From contig OZ020263.1 of assembly GCA_963971285.1 (NCBI GenBank), positions 5,332,001 to 5,396,000 on the forward strand: 64,000 bases of DNA. Direction: 5' to 3'. Made by a program: the position numbers and the translations under genes. The notes under the pieces were generated by a model. That model had not been told where the DNA came from, did no database searches, and worked only from the letters and a program-made list of their open reading frames with translations. Source of the stretch: Astropecten irregularis (lineage: Eukaryota > Echinodermata > Asteroidea > Paxillosida > Astropectinidae). Positions 1 through 12,048 of the stretch are shown here, one piece after another (position 1 is the first letter of the stretch; every line of letters starts with the position of its first letter).

Positions 1-37
1 AGTGAAAACTTTTATCAATTTGTACTAAGCTTGAAGT

Positions 38-115
38 TAGGGCCTGACGCGTTTCGATCCTAGCAGGATCTTTCTAAAAAGGCTAAAAGGTTTATAACTT
101 TTATTGACAATTTGT
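38..115. repeat. GATCCTAGCAGGATC repeat fragment
   Basis: Contains TTTCGATCCTAGCAGGATCT followed by a CTAAAAGG run; shared with seven other places in the window. Confidence 0.7.
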
Positions 116-1000
116 AATAACACAGAGTTTGAAGCTGCATTCATGCTTCGTATGAATCCAAAATGCAAAGTGAACCTTTGTGATGCAAGAAACAAATATG
201 CAGTTTACTTCTTTTGTGATACAAGAACATTTCCTTCATTCACTTCGCAATTCGTGTGAAATAGGAAGCAGGCCATTTGACACACACATATACAAATAGC
301 CATAAGACAGGACTTTAATGTCCAATTCTGAAATGACAAAAAAATAGGTGGAACAATGCAAACATTTAAAATGTAAAATTCATACTTTTTCCACATTGTT
401 CAAAACAACATTTTTACTACAGTCCTGAAATGTTTTGATCTAAGAAAACAAACACATAATCTTTGAGGTTCAACAACTTCTGACATTTTCAGTTCTCGAT
501 ACAGTGGGAAATAGTGGGAATTACACAGTGTAATTGGGGAAAATATGTTTCACAAACCTAGTTACACTGACGTGAGAGTAACCACACTTTGTTAGTATTT
601 CTCACAAATATTCCAATGACATATCACACAAAGGACTCATGCAGTATAGTACATATGCATGTTACGTTTACGGCAACTGTTATAAATTCAATGATGTATG
701 AGTGGTGTAAACCATTCACATAAACTCCTCAGTGAAAAAAGTACCCTCCCAACAATGGCATAATACTCGGAACATGGGGATACATGAGAACTGATCACCC
801 ATAAAATCTACTTTGTACACTTTCAAATCATGGTTATCCAATACTCCCTCCTCATAGAATTCACTCCAACCCCACCCCCTCCCTCTCACACCCTCCCCCA
901 TCCCAAAAAAAACAATCAACAAGATAATGCACAAGGCGGAATGGGTAATACAGTATATGAAACAAAAACTAATGGAATAACAGCCAAGTTCAATCAAACC

Positions 1001-1135
1001 AGGGGTCGATTTCACAAAGACAAACGATCAATCGTAACTCCACTAGTCTTACAAAGGATAACCCATAGTTATGCTACGTAGGGCTGCAATGCATCATACG
1101 ACAGAGGTTACGTTGAGTTTGGTGAAATCGACCCG
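1001..1135. mobile_element. GGTCGATTTCAC hairpin element, copy 1
   Basis: Ends GGGGTCGATTTCAC and GTGAAATCGACCC with a self-complementary interior around CGATCAATCGTAACT. No coding capacity; MITE-like. Confidence 0.85.
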
Positions 1136-1658
1136 GGACTAAAAAAATCCACAATCTTATAAGTGAAGGCGTATTCGGTGACTGAGGGCGTGCTGAACTC
1201 CGATGAACTTTGACCTTTTGGTAACCAGGAGACTGGGCATCATTACCAAAATCCTTCCCAAATTGGGTATTTCATCAATTGTTCCCCTTACATGCCATGT
1301 AAGAGAAGATAAAGAGTTGTATTCTCACAAGAGGAAAATCACAGATACTGAGAGAGTTTTTTAAAACTACGTATAGATTCATTTTCAAAACAAGATTTAC
1401 GATAGATAGTCGGGTTGCATTTGAGTGATACTGATGCAGAATATCCAAGTTTGGTCTTTTTGTTTGTTTGAAAGTTTTTAATTTGACTTCAGAATGTGTT
1501 TTGGAAATGTTTGTTAGAGTAAAGAAACTCATGAGGACATAGTTGCTATGAGGGTCTAGTGCCTTCAAATTGAGGTTCCATGCAATGTTCTTTTGAATAT
1601 TACTGCCAAACGTTGTTCTATTTATTATCATGGAAAGCATGCAAAACTCAATCCAGCA

Positions 1659-2038
1659 ATACGGGCGTTTCACAATTTAGAGCGCCACCAAGAGGGCAGC
1701 AGTGAGAGGCCGATTTACGCAGTGCATGATGGGAAATTGTCGACATTGGAGATTTTTCCCCTATACGTTCACTCGTCTTCGCCATTTAACCCACCGTATA
1801 TATTTCTCAAAAATTTTTTCCAGTTTGGATGTGTGTGCTGTGCATCCGAAAGATTCGCAAACATAAACCATTGTGATAACACGTGAAATAAACACGCAAG
1901 ACGACCCAAGAGTTAGCAATAACGTTGAACGAATAGGGGGAAAAACTCTGATGTCGACAATTTCCCATCATGCACCGCGTAAAGCGGCCTCTCCCTGCTG
2001 CCCTCTTGGTGGCGCTCTAAATTGTGAAACGCCCGTAT
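1659..2038. mobile_element. Long-TIR element ATACGGGCGTTTCAC, copy 1
   Basis: 380 bp with inverted arms of roughly 115 bp, starting ATACGGGCGTTTCACAATTT and ending in its reverse complement CGTAT. The arms contain GCATGATGGGAAATTGTCGA. No transposase; a non-autonomous foldback/MITE element. Confidence 0.9.
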
Positions 2039-2323
2039 TAAAGATGGTCGGAAATTAATTATCAGCGCATTCCATACAAAATGAAGAAAAGGGAAATGAA
2101 AAGATATAAATATTTACGTCAAGCTGACAAGAAATATTTGGCTTGAGTGGCAAAAGCAGGAGAGGGAAATTACTAGTAGAGAGAAAAGGAACAGCGGGAA
2201 AAAAATGGCAGAACATTGGAACAGGCCGGCATGCAAAGGGTTGATGAACGGAATGGATTCAATGTCTCGGGGGTCTTGACACAGGGGAGGTTTGACCACG
2301 GTTGTGTCACGATCACTCGTCAC

Positions 2324-2675
2324 CTGCTGGCTTCAGCACACCCTCGATATCCGCCATTCTTCCCCCCTCCTTCCCTGGCTCCGCCTCTTCCTCCTCCTCA
2401 TCCTCGGACGAGGAGGATCCGAGGTTGGGTCTGGTTCTTGACTCATGACAGTCGATTCTCATCATGAGCCCATCATCATCACCTGGTTCGTGGTTAGTCA
2501 GGAGCCCCACTGAGTCGTCAAACATCATGGCTTTTAGGTTGAGGGAGGCTAGGATCGTTTCCTTATCCTGTAGACTCTGGTCTTCCGAGGTGTTGTCATT
2601 GGCCGATAGGATCACGCACATGTCGCACTGGTTGACGTTAGCAGCACGGAGATCTGCTCGGCTCAGTGGTGAACC
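2324..2675 (-). CDS. KCNMA1: Slo1 exon 19 of window: RCK2, with long acidic extension
   Basis: A 352-nt exon, phase 0 to 1. It opens [59 protein letters not shown], typical RCK2. It then continues beyond the usual exon end (donor after CCAG, 2483) as an open, Ser/Glu-rich stretch ([19 protein letters not shown]) to a second donor, GCAG/GTGACG, at 2323. Both donors leave phase 1 and differ by 159 nt, so both products stay in frame. Reading past the second donor meets TGA at 2313-2315. The calcium bowl should be on the next exon, outside the window. Confidence 0.92.
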
Positions 2676-3182
2676 CTAGAAATGACAGAAAAGGAAACAA
2701 ACTAAAACCATCAAAGATGCACAAACCTATAGGACTTCAGGATTTCCAAGACAATTTGGAATGAATTTAACATTATCAACTATTATTATCAATCAACCAA
2801 TCAGTGGGAGCAAGCGCCGCGACAGCGCATTGCCACATCTACTTTCAAGCAGTACTCCTTCGGTCTTCTGATAACCATCTCCCAGGCAGCCATACGACCC
2901 ATCCCCATCTCAGCAAAATAACGATCCATCTAACGCAACCACATGTCATGCGGACGCCCTACCGGGTGAGTCGTACCAGTCTATTATTATGATGTAACTT
3001 TATTCATTGCAAACAATTACCATAATATGCCAAACTATTCAGTTGTAATACTGAAATATTCCAAAGCTCAAAAAAACGTTAAGATTATTAAAAGTCTGCC
3101 GAAAAAATAAAATGATGATAAAGAAAGGAGAAAATACTTAATAGTGAAGGTGTGGTCTGGAATATTTATTTGTATTATGGAG

Positions 3183-3360
3183 TTACCATGGTTTTTACAA
3201 TGATTTCACCATTTTACCACGGTAACAACCTGGTATGTTGCATTTTGTTAGGGTTACCATGGTAATACCATGGTATGCCACATATCACTATGGTTACCAT
3301 GGTAATGCCCTGGTATGCCGCATATTACCATGGTTATCCCCTGGTATGGAATGCTAAATA
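3183..3360. repeat. Degenerate TACCATGGTAA-rich tract
   Basis: Repeated TTACCATGGTAATACC and CTGGTATGCCGCATATTACC; a looser similar tract occurs at 18010-18130 and 18450-18580. Confidence 0.8.
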
Positions 3361-3388
3361 TTACTACGGTTACCGTGTAATACCCTCA

Positions 3389-3637
3389 GGGGGGCAAATT
3401 TCATGGAGATGTTAAGCCCCAAAAAAGTGCTTAGCACAAAATGTCAAGCTCAATTAAACAAACCACCATTAAAATTTCCATTTGATATTCATGGTCAGCG
3501 AACAACAGCCAAAGAACAAACACTAGTGATACACTAGGCATGGACATTTTGTTGTTAATCCTGTTTTATTAAGACAGAAATTTCATGGTTAGAAAAAATG
3601 TTTGTGCTATTAAGCAGGGCGGTGAAATTGGACCCTG
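3389..3637. mobile_element. GGGGCCAATTTCAT / TTAGCAC element, copy 1
   Basis: Diverged ends; shares GTGCTTAGCACAAAA and TCATGGTCAGCGAACAACAG with the other copies. Confidence 0.8.
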
Positions 3638-3862
3638 GGGGCTTTCTCAAAGCTCGGCTCAGGCTCAGGCTCCGCCTCAATTTCGTGAATCCATTTCAAA
3701 ATTACTGGTATCAAAATAGAGCAGTTAGGAAGTAGATTCTCTGATTTTAAAGGACAACAGAGCCTCAGGTTCAATGGAAAACCAGAACCTATATTTTCAG
3801 CATATGAAAACAGAGACAAAGCTGGAGCCGAGCTTTGAGAAAGGCCCTTGGTATGCTGCATA
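3638..3862. mobile_element. Element with CTTTCTCAAAGCTCGGCTC ends
   Basis: About 225 bp with inverted ends (TTTCTCAAAGCTCGGCTC and GAGCCGAGCTTTGAGAAA). The interior matches the reverse complement of part of 56612-56968. Confidence 0.75.
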
Positions 3863-3893
3863 TTTATGAGGGCAAGAAACAATGGAACCTTAC

Positions 3894-4118
3894 ATTCATG
3901 ATGTAGACCTTGGGAAAGTTCCTAAGCGTCTGCCACTCTCGTTCAATGAACATCAGGTCACCAACCAGGACGATGGTCTTCAGCTCATCCAGATGGAAGT
4001 TACTGGCTCTGAGTGGCATGACAAAGTTCCTCATACCGATGAGAGGGGAGTGACGATTACCAAAGACGCAGACTACAACATGGCCACACAGGTTGGTCTG
4101 CTGTGCCTCTTCACGTGA
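3894..4118 (-). CDS. KCNMA1: Slo1 exon 18 of window: RCK2 first half
   Basis: A 225-nt exon (75 codons, phase 0 to 0). It begins [20 protein letters not shown], aligned with human [21 protein letters not shown], then [20 protein letters not shown] and [20 protein letters not shown], and ends [15 protein letters not shown]. Acceptor CTTACTTCTTGGTAG, donor GTAAGGTTCC. This is the RCK2 Rossmann-fold start that packs on RCK1 in the gating ring. Confidence 0.96.
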
Positions 4119-4166
4119 CTACCAAGAAGTAAGAGAGCAAAATTATGAAATCAATTCAATCTTTGT

Positions 4167-4540
4167 TTAAAGGTAACATCATACTCTGGTTTTTGTCAAA
4201 GGGCCTGTTTGTTTCACGCACAAGATCACGGATCCGACTGATCCGGATCCCTTTCTAGCGTATCCTGCATGGGACGTGGATCTGCAGATTTGGGACCCCG
4301 TGTGTTAAACAAACAGGCCCCAAGAAATAGCCTACATATGTGATATTCATTGGCAAAAACAGTCATCTGTGAAATTTCCAGTCCCATACAGTGCCCACTT
4401 TTTTGAGAAAACAGTGAAAAACACCCACAGCATTTTAAAAATCTTTCAACCGTTATTCTTTTATCTTTTAAAGATCACACTGTTTTTGGTAATTGAATTT
4501 TCTTTTTTCTTGATAATTACAGCATCTAAGAAGCAGAAAA
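4167..4540. mobile_element. AAAGGTA-type element, 5' part, interrupted
   Basis: Starts TTAAAGGTAACATCATACTC and continues with CAGTCATCTGTGAAATTTCC; interrupted by a nested 125-bp hairpin and truncated on the right. Confidence 0.75.
4198..4322. mobile_element. GGGCCTGTTTGTTT hairpin (nested)
   Basis: Ends GGGCCTGTTTGTTT and AAACAAACAGGCCC; GGATCC-rich interior. Inserted into the AAAGGTA element. Confidence 0.85.
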
Positions 4541-4605
4541 ACTGTCCAGAAATCCTTAGAGATCAATCCACTGAAAAAAAGGACTGAACACCCAATCTGC
4601 CCACT

Positions 4606-4690
4606 GAGGCCCTAAGTAGGATTCGAACCATGGCTAAATCAGTGAGAAAAGAGAGGATATTCAAGTATTAACCAACAGCACCGTCGCCCA
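4606..4690 (-). mobile_element. tRNA-like fragment
   Basis: Minus-strand ATGGTTCGAATCCTACTTAG plus a GCGACGGTGCTGTTGGT head; remnant of a tRNA-derived repeat. Confidence 0.55.
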
Positions 4691-4765
4691 ATCTCCCTTC
4701 TAGGTCAACTGTGCTACGAGATTCAAAACAGACACCCACTCTTCCATTGAACAAGTTAGACTCAC

Positions 4766-4883
4766 GAGCAGCGCATAGCTAGCCGTCCTCTCTTTACACC
4801 AATGGAACATTCCTGTGGAGTCATACTGAAACGTGGTATCCTCTTCACTATAATCAGGCAGCTGCTTCAGACGAGGGCTCACC
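4766..4883 (-). CDS. KCNMA1: Slo1 exon 17 of window: linker to RCK2 (KYDSTGMFHW region)
   Basis: A 118-nt exon, phase 2 to 0. It encodes VSPRLKQLPDYSEEDTTFQY and DSTGMFHWCKERTASYALL. YDSTGMFHWC is a diagnostic Slo1 motif immediately before RCK2, and SPRLKQ aligns with human SPKLMRHD. Acceptor CTATACCACAG, donor GTGAGTCTAAC. Confidence 0.95.
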
Positions 4884-5094
4884 CTGTGGTATAGTCAGAA
4901 AATCTTGTACAATTAATTTCTTTTACAATCATTAAAAACAAAAAACATCAATACGTTTCATGCAACAAATTGAACAATAGATTCAGACAATCAAACAACC
5001 AAAAGAAACAAGAGTAATGTGGGGGACTTAAAAACCACAAAGAAATGATTTATGCTTATCAAAATTGCATGCTCTTGTACTCTTGTCATAATAG

Positions 5095-5295
5095 CCTTTG
5101 AGAACAATCCTGCTAGGATCCAAACGTCAGACCCTCCTAACTCGGTCAAAATTCGGTCAATATTTTGGTTGATGAGCAGTTTGCAGCAGTCTATTTTTTG
5201 CATAAAAAAGAAGAATAGTTTTTAGCCTTTGATAAAGATCCTACTAAGATTGAAATGTCAATCTTAACTTTAATGCCCTATCAACTCCAAGCTTT
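5095..5295. repeat. GATCCTAGCAGGATC repeat
   Basis: Contains AATCCTGCTAGGATCCAAAC and TTGATGAGCAGTTTGCAGCA, the two hallmarks of the family. Confidence 0.75.
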
Positions 5296-5999
5296 ACAAA
5301 AAAAGAATTAATTTTTAGAATTTAAACAACTGGACTTAATTAAATTCAAATTTCGAAAAACAATCTACTCATATTCAAAGTGTTAGCTATATCAAAACCA
5401 CATGAGTATGTGGAACTATCTTGTTTGTACACTGTATTCAACGCAGATATGAGGAATGAAAAGCCACATCAAAAATCTGGTCTCTTCAAAAATTTTAGAT
5501 TTGTTGGTTTAGATTTGTGCAATCACTTTTCATTTTCTTTTCTTGTTGGGGGGGGGGGGGGAGAGATAAGAACCGAACCAGAATATATGCATAGGCCTAT
5601 CCTGGTGAATAAAATATTAGATCAAATACTAGCATTAAACAATTTGAAAACAAAATATAAAGCACAGAGTAACCAAAACACAACCAAAACCTAAAAAAAA
5701 AACCATTTATCAAACTCTTATGAAATTCACACCACAAACGCATAAGACCAACAAAATTATACGTTTTGTACAAATGCAAGGAAATGATTGACAGAAAGTA
5801 TGATTGAAACAGCACAAATCAGGAAAGAAAATGCCAAAAAGCTGTTTTCACAGAAGTACAATGTTTTCAGGGTAGAGTCAAACCTGTATGACAAATACCA
5901 GCATTGAGGGTGGAAAACCCAAGTAGCTTAAATGGTTTATCATATTTTGGCAAAGTTGATAGAACAGCTGCGGTCTGTTCATAATTTGATTTGTCATGG

Positions 6000-6246
6000 A
6001 ATAAAAACAAACCTGTGAAATTTTCAGCTCAATTGATCGATTGAGCGAAAAACCGTTGCAAGTGCTACAAGAAATGGTGAGGTCATTGTAATTGTGAGGT
6101 TTTGATCTCGGAAATCAGATATTTTGTTTTACTAATTTCTGGAAAAATACAACATTTCAGGCAGAACAATTTTAACGGTGTTTGTATCATGCAGGTCTAT
6201 CATGTCTGTTTTTATAGTTTCTTCCAAAGTATGATAGTACCTTTAA
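6000..6246. mobile_element. AAAGGTA-type element, 3' fragment
   Basis: Retains TTTTACTAATTTCTGG and the terminal CAAAGTATGATAGTACCTTT. Confidence 0.7.
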
Positions 6247-9200
6247 TAACGGGAGACATTATAAGAAGGTAGGAATATCGTCAGGAGTCCACTTATCAAG
6301 GACTCCTATGATTTCTCCTATTTAATTTTTCCAACCAGATTAAAATAGAAGGTTGATATACACATCAACAATAGGTCTTTGGGGACAGAACTGTGGCCTT
6401 TTCAAATGATATCTATATACCACATTTGACAGTCGGTCTTTTGTCACAATTTTTCTATTCAGAGTTGGAAAAATACTGTCATAACTACATAACTACAACA
6501 GGAAATGCCTCATGAATGGATGTCAAGGTCACACACACATTTTAGAAATTGTTCAGCCTTGATTTCATGTAATTATAATTTGTATTGCTCAGCCAAAGAA
6601 GGAGACACATTTATCTAATGTCTCTACGCTTTTACTTTTATATCGGACACTAACCAGAGGCTTATTGCCACTTTTAATCTCACTGTGCTAGGCCTGTGGG
6701 ATTACTGATTTCACAAAGACAGCATATCGTGAGCTCATTTGCTATCAAGCCCAGCTGACCTATTAAAGCTTCTGTGGGTCCAATTAGTCGATGAATGATC
6801 TAAAAACTTCTACTAAATGCACACAAAATGGACTTAATACAAATTTAGGACACCGAAAAAAGGCTATGTCTCAAGGAAGAATACCATGAAAGCGATTGTG
6901 AAAAATAAAACGAATGCCATATTCTGAACAATTCATGCAGCTGCCACAGTATGGCAACACAGCATGCCATCCAAATGGGAAAGCTTTTAATGGTATAGAG
7001 TGATCATAAATGACCATTATGCTATTATGGCAATTAGAAGTGGCCACAGGAGGCCAAAGTGGCTAGCAACACACAGGTTTGACTCTACCTCATCAACAAA
7101 AACACAACTTGATTTGTTTTTTTGCCCGACTTACCTACTTGTGCTGTGCGTGGGATTGTTAGGAGACACAATAACATTGGGTTCGGGGTGATGGACGCAT
7201 TGAGAAAACAAAAACAAAAAAACAATAGTTATTACTCATTAAAGGGAGGTATTAAGCAACAAACTCTATCATCTACTCAAACGCAAGCACGATATCATGA
7301 TTCTTCGGACAAAATGATGTCGTTTGGTGCACTGTTGGAAAAAAAAACAGAATAAGACACACCCACAACCAGTGATGAGTGATGACAGACAATGATGAAA
7401 GCTATAATAGTGCCCACCACTAACCACAACCACCACCACTGAAACTTTTAGTGAGTTGGTTGCTATGGAAACAAAGATGCTGGTTGGTTACTAAGGAGAC
7501 GGAATGATGGGTAAGGTGAGTTATTCATGTTTTTTATATATACAGTGTTATCACAGCCAGACAACCTCATTCTTGGGGGGAAAATAGAAAAGATACTTTT
7601 CCCAAAATAAAAAAACCTTTATTTTCTAGAACAAAACCTAAATTAATGAAACATCAGATTGTTAGCAAACGGATGTTAAAAACCACTGAAGGATGAGAAA
7701 GAAAGCAAAAATGCAACCTGTGTTAGAAAAACACACTTTAGGAGTTAATTGCCAAAATGTCTTTAAAAAATGCAAACCAGAAATAATATCGAATGAAAGC
7801 TGTCCATTCACCAAAAGCAATGTTGATACAAAGTAAAATGTTGAAATCTGAATCAAAACGACTTTGTATCAAAACTTTTTCATGAACTTGGAAAAAAATA
7901 TGCATAAATTATATACCTTTCCAACCAGGCATCATATGGTCCAAGTTAAGAGGGACATTCATTATTAAAATGAATATCCATTTATACTTTAATAATCGGT
8001 TATTCAAATAAACAGTACTTAACATAAGCGTTAACAAAACTTCATCACAAATTTCGTTGAGTAATGGAAAGTCACATTTTTTCTTAAGATGCTCGAGAGT
8101 GAATCCTGTGACCACCTTCATCTGGACCATTCAAGAGCCTGGTTGGAAAGTTGTATTTGCACTCCCGTGATGAAATCCCAAAACACAAATAAAAAATACA
8201 TTTTTTTAATGTAATCTTTTCTGTGACTTAATTTTCATTCAAAAAGATATATATCATGTATGCTCAAGAAGTGAACAGCAATGTATACTACAAAAAACAG
8301 GCTAAAAAACAATGACATTGTTTATTTGGCTGTTCTCTTTCCACCAGAGGCAAGAATCAGGTTAGACTGTTAATTGCTATCTATCTAACTAATGAAATGT
8401 TAATCACACAACCCTGCTGGAAAGGGAATGTCTTTAGTCAAGTGCAATGTTGGGTTAATATCAATGTCAAGATGTCAAGAGTCCATATGATTCTATTGAT
8501 TCAAATTTCAATTTAAAAAATTACATTTCTAAAAACAGAAATAAAAGAATAAACGTGATTTGGAACAAAAAGTATCCTTTCATTTCATGAAAAAAAATAC
8601 CAGTAAATAAGGTTTGCTTTTCCAATCTGTGAATTTCTCTGATATATTACGTTGTATTCTTCATTTTCCAATCATGCATGAAACGATACAGTCTTCAGTG
8701 ATGAAACGTAATATTTATTGACTTGTTAAGAGACACACGTGTATCTTCTATTGTGCTTTGACAACATTTCCGGGTGAAAAACAGATTCTGAACAAAATAC
8801 ACCGACTATTAATTGCCAGGAACTTTAGAGTTAAAAGCTTCAATACAATGTGATGCTGCACACAAAGAAATTAATGGTGATTGACCACAAATAGCTCATA
8901 CAATTTGACTTTTCTGTTTGCGTTATTAAATTGCTATTAGGCACACCGGCCAATTAAAGCCATTGAAGCATACAGGTGAGCAGATGCCATTGAAGGTGCA
9001 CACACTTCTCAAATCAAATGTCAGAAACACATGATTATTTGCATGCATATCAAGCCACACACAACAGGCAGTGCAACATGATATACATGCAAGTGCTTTT
9101 AAGAAATGCGGCAAATTTTGTTCCCACCTTTTTTGGGGGTCGATATTTTTCTTTTGAATTGGGAGAGTTACTCTTGTTTAGGAATGAAAGTGTTTTAATC

Positions 9201-9853
9201 TGACTTTTCAAACGTCCAAAATGACCTTGTCCGGATCTTGATCAGTCTATTGTATGTGCACCTCTACCATTAGTGAGATAATGAATATTACTCAACCACA
9301 TGTATGTTTTTAATGGATTCTTTATCTGCAGCATTTAACACTGAAAGCTCCTTACGCAAAGAACCTATAATATAAAACCCAATCATCAATGTATCGTTAC
9401 AATCTGCTTTTCATCCAAAAATCATTTGTCAGCACGTTTTTTTTTTATTTAATTGTTCAACAAGAATCAATTTCAATGTAACATGTACAAGTACTTTACA
9501 AGCACCCATTGCTAATTGCCGATTTCTTTTTGGGTGTGTATTTTACAAGGGCACTGGCACTGTGGACTGTAAAATGCAAAATCTGATGATGAATTTGAAA
9601 ACAAACAAATACGGGGGGAAACATCTTTTCTTATTATAGGTGCTATACCAAGACTCATGGGAATGACTCTTAAAGACGACACCATTGTTTATGTGCATTG
9701 GTTAATATAAACGGTGAATGAAAAGCTGCCATGGCAGCCATGTTTGGTGATGAAAACAACTCTGTCCATGAAAACTAACACCCGCACAGGCACACACACA
9801 CACCCGCCCCGCCCCGCCCTGCTCCCCTCACCAAACCCACACACCGCACCCAC

Positions 9854-9970
9854 CAAGTCGGCTTTGTGCTACGGTCGCCATTGCTCAGTTTCATCCTGAG
9901 CAGAAGCTGGCCCAGCGAGCCCACGCAGGGACGCGGGCGGTCGAACCGCATCGGACGACGAAATGCGCAA
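9854..9970 (-). CDS. KCNMA1: Candidate 117-nt cassette exon in the RCK linker
   Basis: A GC-rich island in an AT-rich intron. A strong acceptor (TTTTCTTCTTTGTGTACCAG) and a donor (GTGGGTGCGG) bound 117 nt that enter and leave in phase 2, so the exon is skippable. In frame it encodes (S)CAFRRPMRFDRPRPCVGSLG then QLLLRMKLSNGDRSTKPT(W), basic and with two Cys. The other two frames contain a stop or break the phase. I do not recognise the peptide in mammalian or fly Slo1 from memory. It may be a lineage-specific linker exon, constitutive or alternative. Confidence 0.75.
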
Positions 9971-10326
9971 CTGGTACACAAAGAAGAAAACGGGGCGAAG
10001 GAGAGGGAAAATGGGGGAGGTGGGAAACAGGAATTGAGGAGGAACAAAATCAAAAATAAAACACAAAAATATCCAGTTGAATTGACGGTGAAATTTCGGC
10101 CATTTTGGATTTTTTTTAGCAATTGATGATGGAACTGTTAAGAGCCATGAATGTTGTGCAATTCAAGAATACCCCATGAGGAGTGACTCAATTGTGAATG
10201 AATAAAGTGGTCTGCTCGTTATGTCAAAGTGCAATTAGTGCATATGCCTGGCGAATAATAATTGTAATGTACAAAATTAAAATGTACAATAACAGGACCA
10301 TTGTAAGGTCAGTCTTTAAGTTAAAG

Positions 10327-10570
10327 CAGGGGCCAATTTCACGGCCCTGCTTAGCACACAACCATTGCTAAGTACGAAAATTATCTCAATAATAAAGACA
10401 GGATTAACAACCAAATTTCCATCTGTTGTGTATATCACTTGTAATTGTTTTTTGGCTGTTGTTCGCTAACCATGAATATCAAATTTTTAAAGGTGGTTTG
10501 TTTTATTGAGCAAGACATTTTTGTGCTAAGCAATTTTTTGTGCTTAGCAGCTCCATGAAATTGGCCCCAG
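10327..10570. mobile_element. GGGGCCAATTTCAT / TTAGCAC element, copy 2
   Basis: An uninterrupted 244-bp copy with ends CAGGGGCCAATTTCAC and ATGAAATTGGCCCCAG. Confidence 0.88.
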
Positions 10571-10736
10571 ATCTATAAGTGACACCTTGCGAGTCAGTTA
10601 TTACTTTTTACAAAATTGCAACTTTTATGAGTAAGGATAGGGTGAGTATAAAAACAAAGGTCAAACTGAAAAATGGGGCAACTCATAAAATGATATAACC
10701 AAAATAAGTGCTACGTTTACTCATAAATACAGTACA

Positions 10737-11174
10737 ACCCCAGTCACACTGGTTCCTTGTTCAAAGTATAAAGACTTTCATATGACTGGAAAGTTGGGCA
10801 AGTTGTGGGAAATCTGAAGACAGGTCTTGATGTCCTGTATGGTCTTACAACCAGACACATCTGTGTCAAGTTCTTTGATCATGTTCAAACTTTGCGGCCT
10901 ACTACCTGCAAGTTTTACTTTGTGGTTATGACTCACATATTTGGTAAGACAAGTTTTAAAACCAAGACAGGGTCTCGTCATATGACCAAAACAGTTGCAG
11001 GACATTCTCAAGAGTTTTTTCAGGTCTAGTGACAAGACAGGTCTTTCTTAAAGTCCTGTGACTGCCCAATTGGTCCCACAACTAGCCATTCCTGTCGGGA
11101 GATCACAGAACAAGACAGAGTCCTGCAATACGTCACAGAGACCAGCATGACACGTGATTTGGTGTGACTGGGGC
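10737..11174. mobile_element. CCCCAGTCACAC-ended element
   Basis: Inverted ends CCCCAGTCACAC and GTGTGACTGGGG enclose about 438 bp with many partly palindromic AAGACAGG/CCTGTC words. Confidence 0.85.
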
Positions 11175-11418
11175 AACATCAAAGCTTTTAAAGACAAAAA
11201 TATTTCATAAAACATAACAACTAGTATCTACTTATCAAAGACTACTCTTACAGAAGAGCTGAAGTACCCGCCCCCAAGCATTAACAAAATTTCAGCCATT
11301 TTGTAAAGGCATTTGTTTTTCAGGGAAAATAGGAAGGTTTTAAGAATTAAGCTGATGAACTAGTCCAGCATGCACATAATCCACTAAAACCAGGAGAATT
11401 CTTTAACATAAACTGCTA

Positions 11419-11732
11419 TAGACCTTTCTTTTATTTACAAACATTGATTCGTGGTTGGCATGGGCGGCCAAACATTGAAAATCATTTCGTCTCTTCAAAA
11501 GACAGCGTGACCAAATTCAAAGTTTTTGCCAAATTTCCATAGCTGTAACATATATACATGCCATCATTGCTTGTGTTGTTTTCATTATATTCAGCAATAT
11601 CTTTTCATGTTTATGAAACGTTGTGTATACATCGTGTTCAAATTGTGGTTACTTTTTATGACGGCTCACCATAGTTGCCACCATCTTGGTTGGCAAAAAC
11701 TTGGGCTGTGACGTTGAAAAAGAAAGGTCTAT
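11419..11732. mobile_element. ATAGACCTTTCTTTT-ended element
   Basis: Ends ATAGACCTTTCTTTT and AAAGAAAGGTCTAT are inverted; 314 bp. Confidence 0.82.
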
Positions 11733-12048
11733 TTCCACAACCTTGCTATACAATAGTTACCCTTGTTGTGTCTCACATTAGGAATTTGTAATAGTCATAA
11801 TGCTTTATGACAACTGACTGCCATTAAAAATAGCCACCGTATATATCACAATGTTCGTATTGCAGTGCCTATCTATGCACTGCATAAACTAGGAATTGTA
11901 GCTTGCATTGTAGAAACATGACCTACAATATTCAAATAAGACCAAAATGGACTGCAAAATGAGGTCCAAACTCTACAAATTCTTTCAAAAAGTTGACAAT
12001 TGAAATCAGACAAGTTACAAAAAGAGCATTTGTACAACTGAAGTCCAA

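Larger units (their letters stand above)
1..2323 (-). other. Intron 3' of the last exon in window
   Basis: Contains a fragment of the GATCCTAGCAGGATC repeat (38-115), a GGTCGATTTCAC hairpin element (1001-1135) and an intact 380-bp long-TIR element (1659-2038). The remainder is AT-rich with no coding signal on either strand; the calcium-bowl exon is not here. Confidence 0.8.
2676..3893 (-). other. Intron between exons 18 and 19
   Basis: Holds a degenerate TACCATGGTAA-rich tract (3183-3360), a GGGGCCAATTTCAT element (3389-3637) and, abutting it, a CTCGGCTC-ended element (3638-3862). Nothing else recognised. Confidence 0.8.
4119..4765 (-). other. Intron between exons 17 and 18
   Basis: Almost filled by an AAAGGTA-type inverted-repeat element (from 4167) that carries a nested 125-bp hairpin (4198-4322), followed by a tRNA-like fragment (4606-4690). 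Confidence 0.75.
4884..9853 (-). other. Intron between exons 16 and 17
   Basis: Carries a GATCCTAGCAGGATC repeat (5095-5295), a G-homopolymer near 5546-5561 and an AAAGGTA-type fragment (6000-6246). From about 6250 to 9780 it is AT-rich single-copy-looking sequence in which I see no exon or repeat family. A CA/CCGCCC-rich patch lies just downstream of the exon 16 donor (9785-9850). Confidence 0.7.

Noticed and set aside
3882..4118. Plus-strand ORF antisense to exon 18
   Set aside because: It is a shadow of the RCK2 coding exon on the other strand.
9775..10126. ORFs of 65-115 codons on both strands around 9.9 kb as independent genes
   Set aside because: Only the 117-nt exon between good splice sites fits the channel gene; the open frames extending beyond it include intron sequence such as a CA/GT-rich repeat.
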